64,000 nucleotides of DNA from CBDDIP01 sp965229005 (GCA_965229005.1 CBDDIP010000002.1:1798001-1862000); one strand, 5' to 3'. Positions 24,660-33,430 are shown, numbered from the stretch's first letter. Numbers and translations: made by a program. Notes: a model not told the origin generated them from the letters alone.

Positions 24660-24755
24660 ATGACTCGCATCCGTTCCAAGGTCAGCGCTGCGGTGCTGAC
24701 GATCGTTCCCGTCGCGGTGGTGATCGCCACGGCGGCCCCTCGCATCCGCTGGTGA
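24660..24755 (+). CDS. 31-residue hydrophobic small protein
   Basis: The ORF starts at ATG 24660 directly behind the very strong ribosome-binding site AGGAGGAGGTGAAACAAC and ends at TGA 24753. The product starts with basic residues (MTRIRSK), has one hydrophobic helix (AAVLTIVPVAVVIATAA), and ends RIRW, so it is a likely single-span membrane microprotein. It is followed within 15 bases by a perfect hairpin. Function unknown; it could also be a leader peptide for the ferritin-like gene downstream. Confidence 0.6.
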   Translation: MTRIRSKVSAAVLTIVPVAVVIATAAPRIRW

Positions 24756-24770
24756 ACCGCCAGCACAACT

Positions 24771-24811
24771 GAACGTCCGTGGCCACGCCTTCCCGGTGGC
24801 CACGGACGTTC
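24771..24811 (+). terminator. Perfect 16-bp inverted repeat after the small ORF
   Basis: The arms (GAACGTCCGTGGCCAC and its exact complement, 24771-24786 and 24796-24811) flank a 9-base loop. There is no T-tract, so it may be a factor-dependent terminator, an attenuator or an mRNA-stabilising structure between the small ORF and the ferritin-like gene. Stem stability would be very high. Confidence 0.6.
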
Positions 24812-24834
24812 GCGCGTCCCCGAGGAGGTGACCA

Positions 24835-25368
24835 TTGGCCCTGCCGCAGCGCCGCCGACGGGAGGACGATGCAGGCATGACGAACACCGCGATCGAGAGC
24901 CCCCAGGGCGCCAGCGTCTGGGAGCACGACATGTACACGTACCTGATCGAGCACATGCGCAACGAGGGCGCGCTGCTCGAGGAGTACGTCCGCAGCACGC
25001 AGGGCACCGAGTCGAAGGCACTGGCCTACCTCGTCGACATCCTCGCCACCGACGAGCGCCGCCACCACCAGTGGTTCGCCGATCTGGCGCTGGCACTGAA
25101 GGGTGACGTCGAACTGGCCGGGGGTGACCCGGTGGTACCGCGGCTGGACCTGCACCTCCACGATCGGCGCCGCACCGAGCGGGTGATCGAAGGACTGCTG
25201 CAGGCGGAGGAGCACGACCGCCACGAGCTGAAGAAGCTGCGTAAGCAACTGCGTGACGTCGAGGACACCACGCTGTGGGCGCTGCTCGTCGACCTCATGC
25301 AGCTCGACACCGAGAAGCACATCATGATGCTGCGCTTCGCCAAGGACCACACCGCACCGCTGTCGTAG
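24835..25368 (+). CDS. Ferritin-like / rubrerythrin-type helical protein
   Basis: The protein has the ferritin-like four-helix pattern with Glu and His at iron-ligand spacing: EHMRNEGALLEEY, DERRHHQWFADL, EEHDRHELKKLRK and LDTEKHIMML. It may bind a di-iron centre, but the oxidase or storage role is open. Two starts compete. TTG at 24835 has AGGAGGTG at ideal spacing and gives 177 residues. ATG at 24877 has GGAGG at longer spacing and gives 163 residues starting MTNTAIES. I list the TTG because its ribosome-binding site is the stronger. Confidence 0.78.
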   Translation: MALPQRRRREDDAGMTNTAIESPQGASVWEHDMYTYLIEHMRNEGALLEEYVRSTQGTESKALAYLVDILATDERRHHQWFADLALALKGDVELAGGDPVVPRLDLHLHDRRRTERVIEGLLQAEEHDRHELKKLRKQLRDVEDTTLWALLVDLMQLDTEKHIMMLRFAKDHTAPLS

Positions 25369-25380
25369 CAGACTCGGGCA

Positions 25381-26562
25381 ATGGATTGGCCTGAGGGGTT
25401 CATGTGGGGGACCGGCGCGTCGTCGACGCAGTGCGAGGGCGCCGCGCCGGCGTCGGACTACATCGACTGGGAACGCGCCGGCAAAGCGCCGACGTCGGGT
25501 GACGGCAACGGCTTCGCCACGCGGTACGCCGAGGACTTCGCGCTGTACGCGTCGCTCGGTCTCACACATCACCGGCTGTCGTTCGAGTGGGCGCGCCTCG
25601 AGCCGTCGGAAGGCACGTGGGACGCCGCCGCGGTGGCGCACTACCGCGACGTGCTGAGCGCGGCGCACGACCTCGGCGTGACGCCGTGGGTGTGCCTGCA
25701 CCACTTCACGTTGCCGCGTTGGTTCGCCGACACGGGCGGGTTCCTCGTCGAAGCGAACCGTGATCGGTGGCGTCGCCACGTCGACCGCGTCGCCGAGACG
25801 TTCGGCGACCTCGTCGGCGGGTGGAAGCCGATCAACGAGTTCAACTTCTACGCCCGCATCGCCTACGGCGGTGGGCTGCCGCCGGGTGGCACGCGCGAGC
25901 AGCAGCTGGTCGCGCACGAGGCGATCCACCTCGCCAACGCCGAGGCCGCCGTGCGGCTGAAGCAGACGGGCGCGCCGGTGTCGTCGGTGTTCGCGCTGGC
26001 CGGCGCGGTGGCGCAGGACGACTCGCCGGAGACCGCGGCGCGCGTGGCTCGCGTGTACGAAGCGAGCTGGGATCCGGGCATCGGGCTGTTCCGCGACGGG
26101 GTGCTGCGCGTCGAGGGTCGTGAGCCCATCGAGCGCCCGGATCTGGCCGGTTCGTTCGACATGGTCGGCTTCTCGTACTACGCCACGATGGGCGTGCGCG
26201 ACGGGCAGTACACGCTGCATCCGCCGGGCGCGGACGTGTCACCGCTCGGCTACGGCATCTTCGCCGAGGGGCTCGGCATCGTGCTCGACCGGTTGCACGC
26301 GGAGCTGCCCGGCACGCCGCTCTTGGTGGCCGAGTTCGGTGTCGGCACGGACGACGACGCGGTGCGCGTCGACTACATCGCCCGCGGGCTCCAGGTGGTG
26401 CAGGACGCGCTGGCGAGTGGCATCGACGTGCGCGGCCTGTTCCACTGGACCGGCGTGGACAACTACGAGTGGCTCCACGGCTACGACGTGAAGTTCGGCA
26501 TCATCGACGCCGATCGTCGGGTCCGTCCGAGTGCGGCGGTCCTGTCGGCGGAGGCTCGCTGA
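25381..26562 (+). CDS. Family 1 glycoside hydrolase (beta-glucosidase-like)
   Basis: This 393-residue protein has the GH1 fold signals FMWGTGASSTQCEG at the N-terminus, WARLEPSEGTWD, the acid/base glutamate in PINEFNF (Glu153) and the nucleophile in VAEFGVG (Glu318). FHWTGVDNYEWLHGY fits the aglycone/Trp region. Both glutamates are present, but the canonical TxNEP and TENG contexts are altered. Family members hydrolyse beta-glucosides or galactosides. The last 62 bp overlap the convergent mnhG gene. Confidence 0.88.
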   Translation: MDWPEGFMWGTGASSTQCEGAAPASDYIDWERAGKAPTSGDGNGFATRYAEDFALYASLGLTHHRLSFEWARLEPSEGTWDAAAVAHYRDVLSAAHDLGVTPWVCLHHFTLPRWFADTGGFLVEANRDRWRRHVDRVAETFGDLVGGWKPINEFNFYARIAYGGGLPPGGTREQQLVAHEAIHLANAEAAVRLKQTGAPVSSVFALAGAVAQDDSPETAARVARVYEASWDPGIGLFRDGVLRVEGREPIERPDLAGSFDMVGFSYYATMGVRDGQYTLHPPGADVSPLGYGIFAEGLGIVLDRLHAELPGTPLLVAEFGVGTDDDAVRVDYIARGLQVVQDALASGIDVRGLFHWTGVDNYEWLHGYDVKFGIIDADRRVRPSAAVLSAEAR

Positions 26563-26848
26563 CGGGCTCCTCCACCCGCGGGCCTTCGGTGTGGAACGTG
26601 GCGACGCTGACCATGTTGGCGGCGAACGGTGAGGTGACGATGTGCAGCGCCGTGGCCAGCACGAGTGACGTGACGTCGTTGGGGTGGTGCAGGGCGATCG
26701 CGGCGCCGGTGAGCACGAGGATCACCGACATCGTGCTCGCCTTGGAGAGCGCGTGCATGCGGGCGAACACGTCGGTCCACCGCACCATGCCGATGGCCGA
26801 CACGAGCGCGAGCACGCTGCCGACGAGCACGAAGACCTCGCCGATCAT
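26501..26848 (-). CDS. mnhG: Mrp Na+/H+ antiporter subunit G
   Basis: This 115-residue protein has the three hydrophobic segments of MrpG (VFVLVGSVLALVSAIGMVRW and two more) and a Pro/Asp-rich cytoplasmic tail not usual in short MrpG proteins. It is the last gene of the seven-gene antiporter operon. Its start overlaps the end of mnhF by four bases. The tail-coding end overlaps the GH1 gene on the other strand. Confidence 0.9.
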   Translation of the reverse strand: MIGEVFVLVGSVLALVSAIGMVRWTDVFARMHALSKASTMSVILVLTGAAIALHHPNDVTSLVLATALHIVTSPFAANMVSVATFHTEGPRVEEPVSEPPPTGPPHSDGPDDRRR

Positions 26849-27117
26849 CCGCCGCGCCGTTCGATGAAGCGGGCCACCATCGCCGTGCCGACGAAGCCGA
26901 CGAGGGTGATCACCACGAGGATCGGCAGGAACGCACCCTGCTTGGTGTGCACCGCAGATGCGGCGATCGCGCAGATGCCGACGACGAGGAGGCCGTTGAG
27001 CGCGTTGACGCGGTCGGCCAGTGTCGGGCCGATCAGCATGCGCACGAGGAACAGCGCGCCGGCGAGGGCGAGGATGAAGAAGCTGGCGACGATCACGTGC
27101 GCACCGGCTCCGTGCAT
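26845..27117 (-). CDS. mnhF: Mrp Na+/H+ antiporter subunit F
   Basis: This 90-residue three-span protein has the conserved LIGPTLADRVNALN loop of MrpF. It is a small subunit of the multi-subunit cation/proton antiporter. It overlaps mnhE by 25 bp and mnhG by 4 bp. Confidence 0.93.
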   Translation of the reverse strand: MHGAGAHVIVASFFILALAGALFLVRMLIGPTLADRVNALNGLLVVGICAIAASAVHTKQGAFLPILVVITLVGFVGTAMVARFIERRGG

Positions 27118-27605
27118 CGGGCGATGTCCTCGTCGTTGCCGAAGGCGCGCACGATGAGCGTTTCGAGGTGGGCGACGCTGGCGCGGGTGCGTTCGACGTC
27201 ACGCGCCCGCAGCACGTGGACGCGGATCGCATGCGGCTCGACGTCCACTGGCAGCACACCGGGACTCATCGCCAGCACGTTGGCGATGGTGGTGACGATG
27301 CGCGGCGAACGTGTGCGCAGCGCGCAGCGGATGATGAACGGGTTCGGTTGCGGGCCGGGGCGCAGGATGGCGAGCGTGACGACCACGTTGGACACGACGA
27401 GGTTGCGCAGCACGTAGCCGGCGAGTCGGAGTGCGGCAAGCGGGCGGGGCCGGCCGACGCGGCCGACGCCGGCCGCGACCGGGAAGGCGGTCAGCAGCAC
27501 CGCGGCGACGACGATGCCACTGACGACGTTGGCCGCCGACAGGGTGCCCCACAGCAGCACCCACACCACGGTGAGCACGGCGACGACGAAGGCGCGGCGC
27601 ATCAT
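27093..27605 (-). CDS. mnhE: Mrp Na+/H+ antiporter subunit E
   Basis: This 170-residue protein has two N-terminal membrane segments, then the MrpE core NLVVSNVVVTLAILRPGPQP and the soluble SPRIVTTIANVLAMSPGVLPVD region. It starts 10 bases after mnhD and overlaps mnhF by 25 bases. Confidence 0.92.
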   Translation of the reverse strand: MMRRAFVVAVLTVVWVLLWGTLSAANVVSGIVVAAVLLTAFPVAAGVGRVGRPRPLAALRLAGYVLRNLVVSNVVVTLAILRPGPQPNPFIIRCALRTRSPRIVTTIANVLAMSPGVLPVDVEPHAIRVHVLRARDVERTRASVAHLETLIVRAFGNDEDIARCTEPVRT

Positions 27606-27615
27606 CGGGCGCTCC

Positions 27616-29082
27616 TCATCGTGGCCTCAGCAGGTCGGTGGCGGCGCGCTCGCACAGGTCGTACAACGGGCCGGCGAAGATGGCGACGGCGATGCCGGCC
27701 AGCAGCAGCGCGACGGTGGGCAGGATCATCAGCGGCGGTTCGCCCATGCGGCCGACGGTGTGCGGCACGCCGCTCGGCGCGTCGGTGGCCGGGCTCCAGA
27801 ACACGCCGATCCAGATCTTGATCAGCGAGTAGAGCGTGAGCAGGCTGGCCACCAACGCGACGGCGATGAGCGCGTACTGGTGGCTCTCGAAGCCGGCGGA
27901 GACGAGCGCCAGCTTGGGTACGAAACCGGAGAGCGGCGGCACGCCCGCCAGCGCGAGCGCGGGGATGAGGAAGAGGGTGGCGACGATCGGCGCGGTGCGC
28001 ACCATGTTGCCGAGCTGGCTCATCCGGCTGGAGCCGCCGACGTGATCCATCAACCCGCTGGCGAGGAAGACGGTGGTCATCGCCAGGATGTGGTGGACCG
28101 CGTAGAAGATCGCCGCGGCCACACCGGCGACGGTGAAGAAGCCGAGCCCCATCACGATGAAGCCGATGTGGCTGATGAGGTTGAAGGAGAGGATGCGCTT
28201 GATGTCGTCGTGGGCGATCGCGCCGAGGATGCCGAGCACCATCGTCAGCCCGGCGGCGATCAGCAGGATGGTGCTGGCGCGGGAGTCGGCCGTGAACAGC
28301 TGCGTCTGCGTGCGGATCAGCGAGTACACGCCCACCTTGGTCAGCAGGCCGGCGAAGATCGCAGTGACCGGTGAGGGTGCGATCGGGTAGCTGTCGGGCA
28401 GCCACGAGAACAGCGGGAAGAGCGCAGCCTTGAGGCCGAACACGACGACGAGCAGGACGGCGAAGACGTGCTGCAGGCCGGTCGGCAGATCGCGGATGCG
28501 GGTTGCGAGCTGCGCCATGTTCACCGTGCCGGTGGCCGCGTAGAGCAGTGCGAGCGTGGCGATGAACAGCGCCGAGGCGAGCAGGCTGATCACCACGTAG
28601 GTCATGCCGGAGCGCACCTGCTCGCGCTTGCCGCCGAGGGTCAGCAGCACGTAGCTGGCGGTCAGCATCATCTCGAAGGAGACGAACAGGTTGAACAGGT
28701 CGCCGGTGACGAACGAGCCGGCGACGCCCGCGGCGAGGATCATGTAGATCGACTGGAAGCCCACATGATGTCGTTCCGCGCCGGGTTGTCCGATGGCGTA
28801 GACGAGGACGGCGAGCAGCATCGCCGAGGCGACGGTGAGCATGATCGCCGAGAGCCGGTCGACGGTGAAGGTGATGCCGATGCTGCTCGGCCACCCGCCC
28901 GCTTGGAGGGTGAGCGGACCGTCGCGGTCGACGTTGATGAGCAGCGCGATCGAGATCGCCGTGGTGGCGGTGAGCGCGGCGAGGGCGATGGTGCGCTGCA
29001 CCCACTTCCAGCGCCCGCAGAGGATGGACAGCGCGGCGGCGAGCAGCGGGATGACGACCGGGAGGATGACGAGGTGGCGCAT
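27616..29082 (-). CDS. mnhD: Mrp Na+/H+ antiporter subunit D
   Basis: This 488-residue polytopic protein is homologous to respiratory complex I NuoM/NuoN. Signatures include FVSFEMMLTASYVLLTLGG near residue 130, the lysine-containing helix FPLFSWLPDSYP near 225, and THDDIKRI-like HDDIKRILSFN near 290. It forms one of the two proton-channel subunits of the complex. Its first base overlaps the mnhC stop. Confidence 0.95.
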   Translation of the reverse strand: MRHLVILPVVIPLLAAALSILCGRWKWVQRTIALAALTATTAISIALLINVDRDGPLTLQAGGWPSSIGITFTVDRLSAIMLTVASAMLLAVLVYAIGQPGAERHHVGFQSIYMILAAGVAGSFVTGDLFNLFVSFEMMLTASYVLLTLGGKREQVRSGMTYVVISLLASALFIATLALLYAATGTVNMAQLATRIRDLPTGLQHVFAVLLVVVFGLKAALFPLFSWLPDSYPIAPSPVTAIFAGLLTKVGVYSLIRTQTQLFTADSRASTILLIAAGLTMVLGILGAIAHDDIKRILSFNLISHIGFIVMGLGFFTVAGVAAAIFYAVHHILAMTTVFLASGLMDHVGGSSRMSQLGNMVRTAPIVATLFLIPALALAGVPPLSGFVPKLALVSAGFESHQYALIAVALVASLLTLYSLIKIWIGVFWSPATDAPSGVPHTVGRMGEPPLMILPTVALLLAGIAVAIFAGPLYDLCERAATDLLRPR

Positions 29083-29552
29083 CAGTTGCCCTCTCGCTCG
29101 ACGAGGTCGATGTACGCGGCCAGCTCCGGCGGGAGGTCGCTGTCGGCGTCGTCGGGCACTGGCGTCGCGGCCGCGGCGAGCTCGTCGTCGATCTCCTTGT
29201 CGTGCCAGCCGCCGCCGGCGACGGCGCGGTCGGCGACGTCGTCCTCGACCTCGTCGTCGTGGGTCAGCTGGTAGCTGCGGAACGCCATCGCCAGCAGCAG
29301 CGCGGTGACGCCGAACGTGATGACCACGGTGGTCAGGGCGAGGGCCTGGGGGAGTGGGTCGCTGAAGTCCTTGCTGTCGCCGAGGCCGATGATCGGTGCC
29401 GCGCCGCCGCGGCCGGAGGCCATCAGCAGCACGTTGGCGCCGTGGCTCAGCAGGGCGAGGCCGATGATGATCCGGCTCAGCTTGCGCTGCAGCACGAGGT
29501 ACGTGCCGAGGGCGAACAGCATCGCTGCGGCGAAGGCGAGGACGATGCTCAT
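29082..29552 (-). CDS. mnhC: Mrp Na+/H+ antiporter subunit C
   Basis: This 156-residue protein has the three NuoK-like spans of MrpC: FAAAMLFALGTYLVLQR, then LSHGANVLLMASG, then DPLPQALALTTVVITFGVTA. About 55 acidic C-terminal residues extend beyond the usual MrpC length and lie in the cytoplasm; their role is unknown. Start ATG at 29552, overlapping the mnhB stop by four bases. Confidence 0.93.
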   Translation of the reverse strand: MSIVLAFAAAMLFALGTYLVLQRKLSRIIIGLALLSHGANVLLMASGRGGAAPIIGLGDSKDFSDPLPQALALTTVVITFGVTALLLAMAFRSYQLTHDDEVEDDVADRAVAGGGWHDKEIDDELAAAATPVPDDADSDLPPELAAYIDLVEREGN

Positions 29553-29980
29553 TCGCCGTTCCCCTCGGCGTCTTCGGCGTGCTCGCCGAAGGCTTCGAAG
29601 ACCATGAACACCAGGCCGACGACGAGCAGGTACACGCCGACGTCGAACAGCAGGGTGGTGGCCAGGTGGGCGTGGCCGAGCACGGGGATGTCGAGGTCCA
29701 TCCCCATCGCGGTGAGCAGTGGCTTGCCGCGCAGCAGGGGCATCATCGCTGCGATCACGGCGGCGAGGAGTCCCGTGCCGAGGATGCTCCACGGGCGCAG
29801 GCGGGTGAGGGTGCGCACGTCGTCGATGCCACCGGAGAGGTAGCGCAGCGAGATGGCTGCGCCGGCGACGAGACCGCCGACGAAGCCGCCGCCCGGTTGG
29901 TTGTGGCCGACGAACAGCAACCACAGCGAGCCGACCAGCACGGCGTGAAAGATGACGCGGGCGGCCTCGTCGAGGAACAT
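29549..29980 (-). CDS. mnhB: Mrp Na+/H+ antiporter subunit B
   Basis: This 143-residue four-span protein has GHNQPGGGFVGGLVAGAAI, the MrpB signature. It starts 8 bases after the mnhA stop. In some bacteria this domain is fused to MrpA; here it is separate. Confidence 0.94.
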   Translation of the reverse strand: MFLDEAARVIFHAVLVGSLWLLFVGHNQPGGGFVGGLVAGAAISLRYLSGGIDDVRTLTRLRPWSILGTGLLAAVIAAMMPLLRGKPLLTAMGMDLDIPVLGHAHLATTLLFDVGVYLLVVGLVFMVFEAFGEHAEDAEGNGE

Positions 29981-29988
29981 GACGCGCC

Positions 29989-32307
29989 TCACTTGACGAT
30001 CCCCTTGCTGCGTCGCGTGCGGCCGGCGCGGGCCAGCGCGACCGCGCCGATGCCCGCGGCGCCGAGCACGAAGATCTCGCCGAGGGTGTCGGCGCCGCGG
30101 ATGTCGACGAGGATCACGTTGACGACGTTGCGGCCGTGTCCCTCGGGCAGTGATTGCTCGATCATCTCGTTCGACACCGGTTCGGCGACGCGTGCGGCGC
30201 GGGACGTGACGGCGAGGCCGAAGATGGTCACGCCGACGAGCGCGGCGATGGCGCCGCGGGCGATGCGGAAGCGGCGCGACGACGTGCGCTCGAAGCGGTC
30301 GGGCAGGCGGCGCAGGACGAGCACGAACAGGACCGTGCTCAGGGTCTCGATCGCCACCTGCGTCAGCGCCAGATCCGGTGCGCCTTGCACGACGAAGAGA
30401 CCGGCCATCGCATAGCCCGCGGTGCCGAGGAACAGCGCGGCGGAGAAGCGGCGGCGAACGAGCGTGGCGGCAAATGCGGCGGCCAGCACGACGCCGACGA
30501 CGGCGACTTGCGCCGGGCTCTCGACGAACTGAGGGAAGCCGGGCCACTCGGTGCGGGTGAGCAGCACGATGCCCGGGACGGCGGCAGCGGTGAGGAGGGT
30601 GACGCCGGCGTAGATCGGCAGCGATCCGTTCTGCACCACGCCGGTGACCGTGGTGGCGATGTGGTTCACGCCGCGGAGGATGCCGATGTAGCCGGCGGTG
30701 CCGGAGGGGATGCGGCCGCCGGCGCGCAGGAGGGGCTCGAGCGCGGGGCGCGTCGAATGGATGGCCAGGCCGGCGGCGACGGCGATCACGCTCAGCAGCA
30801 ACGGGAGGTTGAACCCGTGCCAGAGGGCGAAGTGCGGGGTGTGCGCGCTGGGGTCGACGGCGTGCGCGGCGGTGCCGATCAGCCGGTTCAGCAGTTGCGG
30901 CACGAGGCCGAGCACGAGCGTCAGCGCGGCGAGCGCGGTCAGCGGCGCGACGAACCCGATCCCCGGAGCGTTCGGCCGCTTGGCCACGTTGGGGGTGGCG
31001 CGGCGATCGATCGTTCGGCCGAACATGCCCCACAGGAAGCGAGCGGTGTAGGCGACCGTGAGCGCCGACCCGAACACGAGTCCGGCGAGGACGAGCGAGT
31101 GGCCGCCGAAGCGGGCGTTCTCCATCGCCGTGAACGCCTCCTCCTTGGCGACGAAGCCGAGCAGTGGCGGGAGACCGGCCATCGACGCGGCGACGATCAC
31201 GACGGCGATCTTGAACAGCTTCCACTCGGCGCCGAGCGCGGGGATCTTGCGCAGGTCGCGCGTGCCGGTGCGCCGATCGACCGCCCCGACGGCGAGGAAC
31301 AGCGCCGCCTTGAACAGCGCGTGGGTCAGCAGCATCGTGATGCCCGCGGTGGCCGGGCCTGTGGTGCCGGTGCCGACGAGCACCATCAGGAAGCCGAGCT
31401 GGCTGACGGTGCCGTGGGCGAGGAGCAGCTTGAGGTCGTGCTGGCGCAGGGCCCGCAGCCCGCCGGCGATCATCGTCACCAGTCCGACGGTGAGCACGAC
31501 CGGGCGCCACATGCTCAGCGCTCCGAACGCGGGTGCGAAGCGGGCGACGAGGTAGACGCCGGCCTTCACCATCGTCGCCGAGTGGAGGTAGGCGCTGACC
31601 GGCGTCGGCGCGGCCATCGCCCCGGGCAGCCACGAGGCGAACGGGTACTGCGCCGACTTGGTGAACGCGCCGAGGAGCACGAGCGCCACGCCGACGCCGA
31701 CGGTGGTGCCGGTCGGTGGTTGGCTCAGGAGCTCGCTGATCCGGTACGTGCCGGCGGCCTGACCGATGAGCACGAACCCGCCGAGCATCGCCAGCCCGCC
31801 GAAGGAGGTGATCAGCAGCGCCTGCAACGCAGCGGCGCGGGCGTGGACCTTGGTGTGATCGTTGCCGATCAGCAGGTAGGAGGTGATCGAGGTCAGCTCC
31901 CAGCCGATGTAGAGCACGGCCAGGTGGTCCGCGAGGACGACGATCAGCATCGCTGCGGCGAAGGCCAGCAGCAGCCCGGCGTTGCGACCGAGCCCCTCCG
32001 AGGTGGGGGAGTAGTACGTGTGCGAGTACAGCAGCACCAGCAGACCGATGCCGGCGACGAGCAGGGCCATGAGGAACGAGAACCCGTCGAGGCGCAGGTC
32101 GATCGACAGCCCGAGGCGAGGCACCCAGTCCAGGTGAGCCGTGGTGACCCGGCCGTCGAGCACGCGCGGTGCCTGCGTGGCCAGCCAGATCAGCGTGGCG
32201 GCGGGCGCTGCGGCGGCGACGAGGAAGCCACGCTTGCCGAGCGCGGTGGACGTGCCGAACAGCAGCGCCGCCAGCACCCCGTGGAGGCCGAGCAGGACGA
32301 ACATCAT
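29989..32307 (-). CDS. mnhA: Mrp Na+/H+ antiporter subunit A
   Basis: This 772-residue large subunit is related to NuoL. It has LYIGWELTSITSYLLIGN near residue 130, FPFASWLPGAM-like YPFASWLPGAM near 225, and LLAHGTVSQLGFLMV near 300. A C-terminal extension (about 560-770) matches the MrpA/MbhD-MbhE tail. It is the first gene of the mnhABCDEFG operon, which exchanges Na+ for protons and supports pH and salt homeostasis. Confidence 0.95.
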   Translation of the reverse strand: MMFVLLGLHGVLAALLFGTSTALGKRGFLVAAAAPAATLIWLATQAPRVLDGRVTTAHLDWVPRLGLSIDLRLDGFSFLMALLVAGIGLLVLLYSHTYYSPTSEGLGRNAGLLLAFAAAMLIVVLADHLAVLYIGWELTSITSYLLIGNDHTKVHARAAALQALLITSFGGLAMLGGFVLIGQAAGTYRISELLSQPPTGTTVGVGVALVLLGAFTKSAQYPFASWLPGAMAAPTPVSAYLHSATMVKAGVYLVARFAPAFGALSMWRPVVLTVGLVTMIAGGLRALRQHDLKLLLAHGTVSQLGFLMVLVGTGTTGPATAGITMLLTHALFKAALFLAVGAVDRRTGTRDLRKIPALGAEWKLFKIAVVIVAASMAGLPPLLGFVAKEEAFTAMENARFGGHSLVLAGLVFGSALTVAYTARFLWGMFGRTIDRRATPNVAKRPNAPGIGFVAPLTALAALTLVLGLVPQLLNRLIGTAAHAVDPSAHTPHFALWHGFNLPLLLSVIAVAAGLAIHSTRPALEPLLRAGGRIPSGTAGYIGILRGVNHIATTVTGVVQNGSLPIYAGVTLLTAAAVPGIVLLTRTEWPGFPQFVESPAQVAVVGVVLAAAFAATLVRRRFSAALFLGTAGYAMAGLFVVQGAPDLALTQVAIETLSTVLFVLVLRRLPDRFERTSSRRFRIARGAIAALVGVTIFGLAVTSRAARVAEPVSNEMIEQSLPEGHGRNVVNVILVDIRGADTLGEIFVLGAAGIGAVALARAGRTRRSKGIVK

Positions 32308-32431
32308 GGGCGGACCCCACCCTCGATCAGAGGAGCGGTCCCGTCAACAGTCATCGTCGCCCGACAGTCTAGTTGAGAACCGCTCTCGAAACGACCCTGC
32401 CAGGTCGAACGCCCCCACCCAGCCCCCTACA

Positions 32432-32516
32432 GAATCGTCACGTGACGAATCCATGGGCGCGAAACCGACGACATCTCGTCGATCTCGCGCCCATGGACGC
32501 GCATGTGACGACTCGC
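32432..32516. repeat. Nested palindromic element, copy 2
   Basis: The inner arms CCATGGGCGCGA and TCGCGCCCATGG (32451-32462 and 32485-32496) are perfect. The left outer arm GAATCGTCACGTGACGAAT matches copy 1 at 12755, and the right outer arm is degenerate. The rest of the 287-bp gap between mnhA and the HNH gene shows nothing I can support, though it must hold the mnh promoter near 32310-32420. Confidence 0.8.
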
Positions 32517-32594
32517 AAGCGATCGAGTCACTTCTCGGGAAGTTGGGTGACGGAATACGTCACCAGATCGCCCGAGAAACGTCAGTCGGAGCGG

Positions 32595-33191
32595 TTAGCA
32601 GCGACCGTCCCATTCGTCGACCACGGCGGCGCGATTGCGAGGATCGAGCAGGAAGATCCTGTCGATGAGATCGTTTCCTCGACCGAACTGGCACGGCCAG
32701 CACGAAGTGACCAGGTTGTCCTCCGAGTTGGAGCCCCCGTGCGAATGGGGAACGACATGGTCGAGGGAGGCGCTGCAACACAGCACGATTCCATGCCGAC
32801 CCGCGTCTGTCCGGCCCTTTGGCAGGAGGTCTGGGTACAGCTTGCTGACTCGCCGGAGAGCCATCGGGTCGAGGACTCGTGTCTCGCACCAGCGGCACCG
32901 CCAGCCATCGCGTGTGTAGATGCGGCACTCGATCTCTTGGGGTGGCATCCGCGGCGATGGACGTTCTTTCACCGACCCGGAGACGAACTTGCTTTCCGCG
33001 GCGCGGTTGCGTCGTGCCCACTCGACCATGGCCTCGTTGAAGTGCCCTCGAAGCAGGGGATCGTTGAGCTCGGCCAGCAGTTGTCGTGCGCGCGGGTCGT
33101 CCTTTGCTCGACCCGCCGCCTCACGAAACGCCGACACGGCAACGTCGGCGTAAGGGAGACGGGGCAGAAGCGAGGGCGTCGGCAGTTCCAC
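32595..33191 (-). CDS. HNH endonuclease
   Basis: This 198-residue protein has a C-terminal HNH domain: CRWCETR supplies the first Zn-binding pair, LDHVVPHSHGGSNSEDNLV holds the catalytic His and Asn, and CWPCQFGRGN supplies the second pair. The N-terminal 80 residues are helical and unassigned. HNH proteins of this size occur as restriction-like nucleases and as homing or genome-maintenance enzymes. It lies 17 bp behind a small Zn-ribbon protein on the same strand. Confidence 0.85.
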   Translation of the reverse strand: MELPTPSLLPRLPYADVAVSAFREAAGRAKDDPRARQLLAELNDPLLRGHFNEAMVEWARRNRAAESKFVSGSVKERPSPRMPPQEIECRIYTRDGWRCRWCETRVLDPMALRRVSKLYPDLLPKGRTDAGRHGIVLCCSASLDHVVPHSHGGSNSEDNLVTSCWPCQFGRGNDLIDRIFLLDPRNRAAVVDEWDGRC

Positions 33192-33208
33192 CTGTCGAAC
33201 CTAGGCCC

Positions 33209-33430
33209 TCACGAGATGCACGCGGCACACGTTCGAATAGCGGCGCCATCGAGCCGGCTGGCGGTCTCGAAACTCGTCTCGAGCGACTCGGACGGGATCC
33301 ATCGCCCATTGTCCGGGCTCGTGCCCCCACGCTGACCCTGGCCGTTCTTGCAATGACCGCACGTTGCACGGTGGATCGTCGCCCGGTGGCCGTTTGCGCG
33401 CGTGTTCTCATAGATCCAGAAATTGCCCAT
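33209..33430 (-). CDS. Small zinc-ribbon-like protein
   Basis: This 73-residue ORF starts MGNFWIYENTRANGHRATIH and has paired cysteines in CGHC and CAAC. The layout reminds me of small hypothetical proteins that start with F/YWIYEN and carry a cysteine-pair ribbon. There is no clear Shine-Dalgarno before the ATG at 33430. It sits directly upstream of the HNH gene and may be its partner. Confidence 0.55.
   Translation of the reverse strand: MGNFWIYENTRANGHRATIHRATCGHCKNGQGQRGGTSPDNGRWIPSESLETSFETASRLDGAAIRTCAACIS

Noticed and set aside
30154..32376. 740-codon plus-strand frame opposite mnhA
   Set aside because: It is a shadow of the antiporter operon; the composition is Glu/Arg/Gly-rich without motifs.
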